Shown here: in pieces, positions 1-4,923 of the stretch | How the letters are laid out: each line of letters opens with the position of its first letter | Position numbering within the stretch: position 1 is the first letter of the stretch | Assembly: GCA_938023885.1 (NCBI GenBank) | Contig: CALJCU010000625.1 | Coordinates: 1 to 6,944, forward strand | DNA from: an uncultured Prevotella sp. | Lineage (GTDB): Bacteria; Bacteroidota; Bacteroidia; Bacteroidales; Bacteroidaceae | Direction: 5' to 3' | DNA length: 6,944 nt | The notes under the pieces: model-generated | What the model was told of the DNA's origin: nothing | Seen by the model: the letters and a program-made list of their open reading frames with translations, nothing else | Databases searched by the model: none | Made by a program: the position numbers and the translations under genes

Positions 1-151
1 GCTGCTCCCTGCCGGGTGCCGTAAAGCGCTTGATGAGATTCCGTTTCCCACCATAGACATATTCGCCTTCCTCGTCCATGCGTTTCGGAAGGCCGAGAAG
101 AAAGTCCTGCATCGACTGATAGCGGCCGTTGAGAAGTTGCATCTTTACCAT
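1..151 (-). CDS. 5' end of a lipopolysaccharide-kinase (InaA/Kdo-kinase)-like protein, partial
   Basis: Only the first 50 codons are inside the window; the gene runs off the left edge. The translation begins MVKMQLLNGRYQSMQDFL and includes YVYGGKRNLIKRF and TAPG. From memory, this N-terminal pattern (a short strand, an acidic stretch, then Y-x-GGRRNLIK and a TAPDG-like turn) is typical of Bacteroidota proteins annotated as lipopolysaccharide kinase InaA family, which resemble the Kdo kinases that phosphorylate the inner LPS core. The kinase catalytic motifs would lie outside the window, so the function is inferred from a short segment. Two starts are possible: ATG at 151 and ATG at 142. An AAGGA sequence lies about 9 bases before the second but directly against the first, which favours 142. 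The gene diverges from glf, and both would fit a surface-glycan locus. Other kinase-fold or hypothetical proteins remain possible. Confidence 0.55.
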   Translation of the reverse strand, partial: MVKMQLLNGRYQSMQDFLLGLPKRMDEEGEYVYGGKRNLIKRFTAPGREQ

Positions 152-158
152 ATCCTTA

Positions 159-189
159 CAAAGGTAATGCTTTTCCGTTGGGGAGCAAA
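159..189 (-). promoter_or_regulatory. Bacteroidota-type promoter for the kinase-like gene
   Basis: On the minus strand, TTTG (189 to 186) is followed by 19 bases and then TACCTTTG (166 to 159). This matches the Bacteroidota consensus of a -33 TTTG box, a 19-21 base spacer and a -7 TAnnTTTG box. Transcription would start near 153-155, only a few bases before the ATG at 151 and about 12 before the ATG at 142, so the leader would be very short. Assignment is by motif and spacing only. Confidence 0.55.
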
Positions 190-204
190 ATTCTGTCGCC
201 AAAA

Positions 205-236
205 GTTGTGGGAATCATGGAGAAGTTGTACATTTG
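205..236 (+). promoter_or_regulatory. Bacteroidota-type promoter for glf
   Basis: GTTG (205-208) is followed by 20 bases and TACATTTG (229-236), which fits TAnnTTTG with a partial -33 box. Transcription would start near 241-243, giving a leader of about 30 bases. A Shine-Dalgarno-like AGGA at 263-266 lies 7 bases before the glf ATG at 274. This promoter probably drives both glf and the galactofuranosyltransferase gene behind it. It lies close to the opposing promoter at 159-189. Confidence 0.5.
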
Positions 237-273
237 CATTATAAGCTAACGAGTGATTTAATAGGACGACACA

Positions 274-1917
274 ATGAACACAACGAAATACGATTATTTG
301 ATCGTGGGCTCCGGCCTTTTCGGGGCTACGTTTGCATACTTTGCCAGGCGACAGGGGAAACGGTGTCTCGTGATAGACAAACGTCCGCAGCTGGGCGGTA
401 ATGTCTACTGCGAGAATATGGAGGGTATCAATGTGCATAAGTATGGTGCTCATATTTTCCATACCTCTAACAAGAAGGTGTGGGACTTCGTCAATTCTAT
501 TGTGCCTTTCAACCGCTATACCAACTCGCCGGTAGCCGACTATCATGGCAAGCTCTATAATCTGCCGTTCAATATGAACACCTTTACGGAACTTTGGGGG
601 GTAAGAACGCCGGAGGAGGCCATAGCAAAGATTAGAGAGCAGGGAGGCCTCTCCCCCGTCCCCTCCCCCGTAGGGAGGGAAGAAAGGACACCCGTAAGGA
701 AAGAACCGAAGAACCTGGAGGAACAGGCTATCTCATTGGTCGGCCGTGATATCTATGAGAAGTTAATAAAGGAGTATACGGAGAAGCAGTGGGGTAGAGA
801 CTGCAAAGACCTGCCAGCTTTTATCATCAAGCGCCTTCCATTGCGGTTCGTCTTTGACAACAACTACTTCAATGATAGTTATCAGGGTATACCAATCGGA
901 GGTTATAATAAGCTGATAGAAGGCTTGCTAGCCTCTCCCCAACCCTCTCCCGTAGGGAAGGAGCAGTCCCCCTCCTACGGGGAGGGGCTAGGTGAAGGCC
1001 GTATAGATTGTTTGGTTGGTATAGACATTCCTCTTAATCATGGTAAGAAAGAAACCTCTTTAGAGAATGGTGGTTACAGGCAGATGGCAGATCCCGTCAA
1101 TTACAAGTTATTAGAGGAAAAGGCGAAAGAGATGCGTAATAATTCTACAGATGGAGAGAAAGCCTTTTGGGAACTTGTAAGTGGAAAGAACATGTTTGGC
1201 GCGAAATTTCGTCGTCAGTGCGTTATAGATAATTATATAGTTGATTTTGTCTGCTTTGAAAATCGATTGGTCGTTGAAATAGACGGTGGTTATCACAATG
1301 ATCCACAACAAGAGATAGAAGACAATCAACGATCGCTAGTGCTGAAGGATTATGGTTTTACGATTCTAAGACTGAAGAATGAGGAGGTAATTGCAGATCC
1401 ACAGCAAGTTAAAACCAAACTGCGCCTTGCACTATGGTTGGCGCAGAAAGCCCCTCTACGGGAGGGGTTTGGGGAGGCCTGTAATAGATTGGTTTACTCG
1501 GGTCAGATAGATGAGTTTTTTGATTATAAATATGGTCGTCTCGATTGGCGCACCGTATCTTTCAAGACCCGTGTGGAGGATACGCCGAATTATCAGGGCA
1601 ACGCCGTGGTGAACTATACCTCCCATGATGTGCCTTACACCCGTGTCATTGAGCACAAGCATTTTGAGATGTTTGGCCGGCAGGTCTATGACAATCCTAA
1701 GACTGTTGTCAGCGAGGAATACTCAACCGAATATAAGCCGGGCATGGAGCCATGCTATCCTGTGAACGACGAGAAGAACAACAGGACAGCAGAGAAATAT
1801 CGTGAGGAAGCAGCCGGCCGGGAGGGGAACGTCATTTTCGGTGGCCGCCTGGCGGAGTATAAGTATTATGACATGGCTCCTGTCATAGAGAAAGTAATGA
1901 GGATGTTTGGCAAGTAA
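274..1917 (+). CDS. glf: UDP-galactopyranose mutase carrying in-frame repeat insertions and an embedded DUF559 nuclease domain
   Basis: Glf is a cytoplasmic flavoenzyme that interconverts UDP-galactopyranose and UDP-galactofuranose. The FAD-binding fold shows GSGLFG (12-17), the acidic VIDKR (33-37) and LGGNVY (40-45). Further family hallmarks are KYGAHIFHTS (56-65), LEEQAISLVGRDIYE (148-162), EKQWGRD (170-176), RFVFDNNYF (191-199), YSGQIDEFFDY (408-418), NYTSHDVPYTRVIEHKHF (447-464) and the C-terminal IFGGRLAEYKYYDM (521-534). The ATG at 274 has AGGA 7 bases upstream. At 547 residues it is about 170 longer than typical bacterial Glf (365-390). The surplus lies at about residues 124-143 (repeat R1), 220-242 (repeat R2) and about 258-402 (DUF559 domain plus repeat R3), all in frame and without a stop. 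Whether the chimaera is active, or the nuclease part is also made separately, for example from Met271 (base 1084), cannot be told. The next gene starts 5 bases after its stop and probably uses its product. Confidence 0.95.
   Translation: MNTTKYDYLIVGSGLFGATFAYFARRQGKRCLVIDKRPQLGGNVYCENMEGINVHKYGAHIFHTSNKKVWDFVNSIVPFNRYTNSPVADYHGKLYNLPFNMNTFTELWGVRTPEEAIAKIREQGGLSPVPSPVGREERTPVRKEPKNLEEQAISLVGRDIYEKLIKEYTEKQWGRDCKDLPAFIIKRLPLRFVFDNNYFNDSYQGIPIGGYNKLIEGLLASPQPSPVGKEQSPSYGEGLGEGRIDCLVGIDIPLNHGKKETSLENGGYRQMADPVNYKLLEEKAKEMRNNSTDGEKAFWELVSGKNMFGAKFRRQCVIDNYIVDFVCFENRLVVEIDGGYHNDPQQEIEDNQRSLVLKDYGFTILRLKNEEVIADPQQVKTKLRLALWLAQKAPLREGFGEACNRLVYSGQIDEFFDYKYGRLDWRTVSFKTRVEDTPNYQGNAVVNYTSHDVPYTRVIEHKHFEMFGRQVYDNPKTVVSEEYSTEYKPGMEPCYPVNDEKNNRTAEKYREEAAGREGNVIFGGRLAEYKYYDMAPVIEKVMRMFGK
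643..702 (+). repeat. GC-rich in-frame repeat R1 inside glf
   Basis: A CT-rich tract ends in a small hairpin: CCCTCCC (661-667), loop CCGTA, GGGAGGG (673-679). It matches the left arm of repeat R2 (GCCTCTCCCC, then CCGTAGGG) but is two bases longer between GCC and GTAGGG. The second half, with CCCGTAAGGAAAG, looks like a decayed further copy. It adds about 20 residues, including SPVPSPVGREE, between the Glf segments AIAKIREQ and EPKNLEEQAISL, which are close together in ordinary Glf proteins. Exact ends are estimated from the expected Glf alignment. Confidence 0.7.
931..999 (+). repeat. 69-base imperfect palindrome R2 inside glf
   Basis: This segment starts with GCC, ends with GGC and is an imperfect inverted repeat about its centre. 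Ungapped comparison of the two arms gives roughly 21 of 34 matches, with the best-paired part TCCCGTAGGG against CCTACGGGGA. It is exactly 23 codons long and encodes residues 220-242, rich in Ser, Pro, Gly and Glu (SPQPSPVGKE then SPSYGEGLGEG). It separates GGYNKLIEGLL from RIDCLVGIDI, two Glf segments that are adjacent in normal family members. The transcript could fold into a GC-rich hairpin. Confidence 0.8.
1045..1479 (+). mobile_element. DUF559 (Vsr-like endonuclease) cassette inserted in frame in glf
   Basis: Residues about 270-385 of the Glf reading frame form an apparently complete DUF559 domain: MADPVNYKLLEEKAKEMRNN (271-290), a helix with GEKAFWELVSG, KFRRQ (311-315), YIVDFVC (321-327), RLVVEIDGGYH (331-341), then GFTILRLKNEEV (361-372). 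DUF559 proteins belong to the Vsr-like, PD-(D/E)XK-type nuclease superfamily. Asp324, Glu335, Asp337 and His341 are at the positions I would expect to be catalytic or metal-binding. The cassette ends with repeat R3, after which the Glf sequence resumes at CNRLVYSGQ (base 1480). The left end is uncertain, about 1035-1080, because the Glf segment there is poorly conserved. Free-standing DUF559 proteins are usually about 110-140 residues, so the unit looks full length. The stretch is visibly more A/T rich than the repeats around it. No TAnnTTTG promoter of its own was seen. It is called mobile by inference from its repeat association. Confidence 0.75.
1450..1479 (+). repeat. Repeat R3, inverted relative to the left arm of R2, at the right edge of the DUF559 cassette
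   Basis: This 30-base segment encodes APLREGFGEA (residues 393-402). Its reverse complement closely matches the first bases of R2 (GCCTC, CCCAA, CCC, CTCCCGTAG with one-base differences). In direct orientation it matches the right half of R2 in the same reading frame (SYGEGLGEG against LREGFGEA). Glf-like sequence resumes at base 1480, immediately after the repeat. Confidence 0.75.
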
Positions 1918-1922
1918 AGACG

Positions 1923-2954
1923 ATGATAATGCAAGCAACGAGAATGGTTTATCTGTCGCGGTGTTACCGGGACGGGACTTCTGCGGGAAACAAAGCCAAG
2001 ACGGATAATGAGCAGACGATGGATGAGCTGGGATTTCGTAATATTGGACTGCCGCAACGTGTGGGGGGCAATGGAATCTATATCTTCCTTTATGACTTGG
2101 TGAGTGTTCTTAAAGCCGTGATCACCCTTCGCCGGGGCGATGTGCTCGTCCTCCAATATCCCGTGAAGAAATATTTCTCATTCTTGTGTCGTATGGCGCA
2201 CGGGGAAGGTGCCAGTGTAGTAGCGCTCATCCACGATCTGGGATCGTTCCGCAGAAAGAAGTTGACAGTCAGTCAGGAGGTCAGTCGCTTGTCGCATGCC
2301 GATATCATCATAGCCTCCAATGAAAAGATGAAGGCATGGCTTGTGGCACAGGGATTGGAGAGGCCCGCCGGTGCCTTGGGGCTCTTCGATTATCGTTCGT
2401 CATCCGAGCCTAAGCCCTATCAGCACAGGGCCTGTGAGCCTTACCATGTCGTTTATGCAGGCAGCCTCGCCATGCGGAAGAATGCATTCTTCCTGCAGAT
2501 GCCGCCTTTCGTCCATGGCTTTGAACTTCATATCTATGGCAATGGCGACAAGATGCCATCGCTCAAGGGAGAAAAGAGCTTCGTCTTTTATGGGTTTCAG
2601 CCTGCCGACACGTTCATCCGCAGCGTGGGAGGCGACTTCGGGCTTGTGTGGGATGGCGACAGTCTCGATGCTTGTACAGGTTCTTTTGGGGAGTATCTGA
2701 AGGTCAATAGTCCTCATAAAGTCTCGTTCTATCTTCGTGCCGGCCTCCCTGTCATCATCTGGAAAGAGGCAGCTTTGGCGCCGTTGATAGAGCGGGAAAG
2801 TGTGGGTATCACCATCTCCTCGCTCCGTGAGCTGTCCCAGCGTCTCGCCAGTATCACACCCGAAGCGTATGCTGCCATGCGGGAGCGTGTGGGAGATGTT
2901 GCGGGAAAACTGGCACGTGGAGAGTTCTTCAGGCGGGCGATCTCTTCAATATAG
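1923..2954 (+). CDS. WbbI-like galactofuranosyltransferase
   Basis: This 343-residue protein looks like the beta-1,6-galactofuranosyltransferase family typified by E. coli WbbI, which transfers galactofuranose from UDP-galactofuranose to a lipid-linked glycan at the cytoplasmic face. The N-terminal half has SAGNKAKTD (20-28) and ALIHDLGSFR (101-110). The C-terminal half has YAGSL (178-182), HIYGNG (203-208), GLVWDG (240-245), GEYLKVNSPHK (256-266) and YLRAGLPVIIW (270-280). The last block is the family hallmark and suggests a GT-B-fold donor site. No signal peptide or membrane segment is seen. The start is ATG 1923 or the second ATG at 1929; both lie just after the glf stop, so the two genes should be co-transcribed. 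Glf would make the donor and this enzyme would use it, which is strong context. The 3' end overlaps the convergent GT8 gene by 9 bases. Acceptor and linkage are unknown. Confidence 0.85.
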   Translation: MIMQATRMVYLSRCYRDGTSAGNKAKTDNEQTMDELGFRNIGLPQRVGGNGIYIFLYDLVSVLKAVITLRRGDVLVLQYPVKKYFSFLCRMAHGEGASVVALIHDLGSFRRKKLTVSQEVSRLSHADIIIASNEKMKAWLVAQGLERPAGALGLFDYRSSSEPKPYQHRACEPYHVVYAGSLAMRKNAFFLQMPPFVHGFELHIYGNGDKMPSLKGEKSFVFYGFQPADTFIRSVGGDFGLVWDGDSLDACTGSFGEYLKVNSPHKVSFYLRAGLPVIIWKEAALAPLIERESVGITISSLRELSQRLASITPEAYAAMRERVGDVAGKLARGEFFRRAISSI

Positions 2955-3878
2955 ACCTCCTAAGTCCTTTCTGTATCTTCTGCTTTTAAGATGAAGGCGG
3001 ACTAACAGACGATCAATCCTTAGCTTTCGTTTCCAATGTTCTGAGATGACAGGCCGGTGTCCTTTGTAGGATGTCATGTCCAGATACTTAAAGTATTCAT
3101 CTTGATATGGACTTATACAGTCCTCATCCCACGGCTTGCGTGACCCCGTGAAATGGATGATGGAAGGATGTCTGGATGCCTTTACGGCTTTGCCTAACCA
3201 TTCTTTTCTGATTCTGCATTTTCGTCGCAGGAATCCATCCTGGACATTCCATTCCAAAGGAAGAGAGAGCCAATGCTCGTGCAGTACACCATTGAGAATG
3301 TCCTGGTCGACAAAGAGCAGATGGGGATGGGTATTCAGAAAATCGGTGAGCATCCTGGAGAGTTCGTGGCTCCGCCAATAGTCCAGAGAAATCAACATCA
3401 CTCCGGAATTGAAATAGCCGTATTTCCGCGGATAGCCTAAGCGGAGATAGTTGTCTTCTTTCCCGCTCCACATGTCTTCTACGGCCGCCACAGCCCAGTC
3501 TTCCAGATTGAGCTCAAAAAGTGACTGGACATTTGCTTCTACCACAAGGTCACAGTCGAGATAAAGAACAGTGTGCACGGTTTCTGGAAGAATGTCTGCC
3601 ACAAAGAGCCGATAATTGGCAGCCATGGAGATGTGGCTGTTTACATATTCAGGGAAGGAACTTGTCTGTTGCTCTGTCAGTTGGTGAATATGCAGTTCTT
3701 GTTGATATTGTCCCGTAATTAAAGCCTTCAGTTCTTTGATGACAGTATCCGATAGTTTTGATGTGATGACATGAATGGCAAACTTCATGTCCGGGTTGTT
3801 GTAGAAAACAGAAGTCAGCATGGCTGAGGCATGTTCAATATAGCGGTCATCCATGTTGATGGCGATGTGGTAAGTCAT
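2946..3878 (-). CDS. GT8-family glycosyltransferase (LgtC/RfaI/RfaJ-like)
   Basis: This 310-residue protein has the GT8 pattern of a retaining GT-A glycosyltransferase that uses a UDP-sugar, often UDP-galactose or UDP-glucose, to build LPS or lipooligosaccharide outer core. It begins MTYHIAINMDDRYIEHASAM, the donor-binding first strand. VLYLDCDLVV (104-113) carries the metal-binding DCD at 108-110. YGYFNSGVMLI (153-163) and DQDILN (191-196) are the usual family blocks. IIHFTGSRKPW (240-250) supplies the second metal/phosphate motif. The last 40 residues are Arg/Lys-rich (KRKLRIDR, RLHLKSRRYRK), which in LgtC-like enzymes commonly mediates peripheral membrane attachment. It is transcribed against its neighbours, tail to tail with the galactofuranosyltransferase gene (9-base overlap) and head to head with the GT2 gene, so it is probably a single-gene unit. 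Sugar specificity cannot be assigned. Confidence 0.92.
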   Translation of the reverse strand: MTYHIAINMDDRYIEHASAMLTSVFYNNPDMKFAIHVITSKLSDTVIKELKALITGQYQQELHIHQLTEQQTSSFPEYVNSHISMAANYRLFVADILPETVHTVLYLDCDLVVEANVQSLFELNLEDWAVAAVEDMWSGKEDNYLRLGYPRKYGYFNSGVMLISLDYWRSHELSRMLTDFLNTHPHLLFVDQDILNGVLHEHWLSLPLEWNVQDGFLRRKCRIRKEWLGKAVKASRHPSIIHFTGSRKPWDEDCISPYQDEYFKYLDMTSYKGHRPVISEHWKRKLRIDRLLVRLHLKSRRYRKDLGGLY

Positions 3879-3908
3879 AGAGATTGGATATTATTGGGAT
3901 TTTGGACA

Positions 3909-3916
3909 CAAAGTTA
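3909..3916 (-). promoter_or_regulatory. -7 type promoter box for the GT8 gene
   Basis: On the minus strand this reads TAACTTTG, an exact TAnnTTTG match lying about 30 bases upstream of the GT8 ATG (3878). No TTTG-like -33 box is seen at the expected distance (about 3936-3940), so the call rests on the -7 box and position alone. Confidence 0.4.
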
Positions 3917-3949
3917 GTGAAAAGAAATATATATATCATATAATCTTTG

Positions 3950-3957
3950 TACTTTTG
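3950..3957 (+). promoter_or_regulatory. -7 type promoter box for the GT2-GT4 unit
   Basis: TACTTTTG matches TAnnTTTG and lies 43 bases before the ATG at 4001, in an AT-rich divergent region that also contains an alternating A/T run at about 3926-3942. No clear -33 box is visible. A leader of roughly 35-38 bases is implied. This would drive the GT2 and GT4 genes together. Confidence 0.4.
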
Positions 3958-4000
3958 TGCTATTATTCAAAAAGGATATTCTTATTGATAAATTGAACAT

Positions 4001-4912
4001 ATGCAACAACCTTTGGTAAGTGTCATCGTTCCTAACTATAATCATGCAGCCTTCTTAAAGGAGCGAATGGATAGTATCTTTAATCAGAGCTATTCTAATT
4101 ATGAAGTGATTATCTTAGATGACCACTCTACCGATACGAGCCTGGAGATTATCAAGGAATATGCCGGGCAACCTAAGGTGTCACAGATTGTGTCCAATGA
4201 CGTTAATAGCAGCTCTCCGTTTATGCAATGGCAGCGTGGTCTGTCGCTTGCCAAAGGGGAGATCATATGGATAGCCGAGAGTGATGACTACTGTGAGCCG
4301 ACGATGCTTGAGCGGCTTGTCAATGTGTATGTCAGGAACCACTGCGTATTGGCCTTTGCACGCTCTCAGGTCGTCAATTTTCGGGGTGAGAAGAAATATA
4401 TTTCTCAGCGAATGTTCAAAAAGGACGGGCATTGGGATGGCGTGCGTTTCATCCGGAAATATCTGACTGTAGGCAACCGGATCTATAATGCGAGTTCATG
4501 CATCTTTTCCAGGCAGGCAGCATTAAAGGCCGACAAGGATTTCATGCAATATAAAGAATGTGGTGACTGGATCTTTTGGATAGAGATAGCTTGTCAGGGG
4601 AATGTTGCGGTTGTCTCCGATCCACTCAACTATTTCCGTCGCGGTGACGATACTTGCACGTCTAAGGCCACGCTGAGCGGACAAGTGGATATGGAGGACT
4701 ATTCTGTGATGTCATTTTTGAGAAGCAGAGATTATCTTTCCCGTTATGCATGGTTCATAAAATGTAAACGCATGGCTTATCGGGTTTGTTATGAAAAGAG
4801 CAGATATGCCGATATCTCTGTTAAGCACAGAGTGATGGACAGATGGAATCTTCCTTCCTTCTATTACGTCTTGGCCAAATGCTCATATGCGTTTCATCGC
4901 CTTTTCAAGTAA
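4001..4912 (+). CDS. GT2-family glycosyltransferase
   Basis: This 303-residue protein opens with the classic GT2 strand VSVIVPNYNHAAFL (6-19), followed by SIFNQSYSNYEVIILDDHSTD (25-45), where Asp40/Asp41 bind the nucleotide. IAESDDYCEP (91-100) carries the SDD form of the DxD metal site. NASSCIFSR (163-171) and GDWIFWIEIA (188-197) are acceptor-side blocks, with the Asp of GDW at the position of the usual catalytic base. The fold is GT-A and the mechanism in this family is inverting, with a nucleotide sugar as donor. No transmembrane helix is evident, so it probably acts at the inner face of the cytoplasmic membrane. The C-terminal part after residue 230 is basic and aromatic and not recognised. 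The GT4 gene follows after 11 bases, implying one operon. Donor and acceptor are unknown. Confidence 0.92.
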   Translation: MQQPLVSVIVPNYNHAAFLKERMDSIFNQSYSNYEVIILDDHSTDTSLEIIKEYAGQPKVSQIVSNDVNSSSPFMQWQRGLSLAKGEIIWIAESDDYCEPTMLERLVNVYVRNHCVLAFARSQVVNFRGEKKYISQRMFKKDGHWDGVRFIRKYLTVGNRIYNASSCIFSRQAALKADKDFMQYKECGDWIFWIEIACQGNVAVVSDPLNYFRRGDDTCTSKATLSGQVDMEDYSVMSFLRSRDYLSRYAWFIKCKRMAYRVCYEKSRYADISVKHRVMDRWNLPSFYYVLAKCSYAFHRLFK

Positions 4913-4923
4913 TATAGAGGCTT

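Noticed and set aside
145..546. A 133-residue minus-strand open frame overlapping the start of glf
   Set aside because: It spans the divergent promoter region and lies opposite the FAD-binding domain of glf. The real minus-strand gene here is the kinase-like one starting at 151 or 142 in a different frame.
931..1000. CRISPR-like repeats from the recurring CCGTAGGG units
   Set aside because: The copies are unevenly spaced, in both orientations, degenerate and within a coding sequence, with no repeat-spacer periodicity.
1045..1479. The insertion in glf as a self-splicing intein
   Set aside because: There is no Cys/Ser-led N-terminal splicing block and no His-Asn followed by Cys/Ser/Thr at the right junction (it reads GEA then CNR). 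DUF559 is also not a usual intein endonuclease.
931..1479. Group I or group II intron inside glf
   Set aside because: The reading frame stays open throughout and the repeat codes in the same frame on both sides. No intron core or maturase/reverse-transcriptase sequence is visible.
1111..1938. Open frames on the minus strand opposite glf (1111-1329, 1456-1662, 1723-1938)
   Set aside because: Their translations show no recognisable domain and they lie entirely or almost entirely opposite a well-supported gene.
2341..2717. Overlapping open frames on both strands within the galactofuranosyltransferase gene
   Set aside because: They are antisense or out-of-frame readings of conserved coding sequence, with unnatural compositions and no motif.
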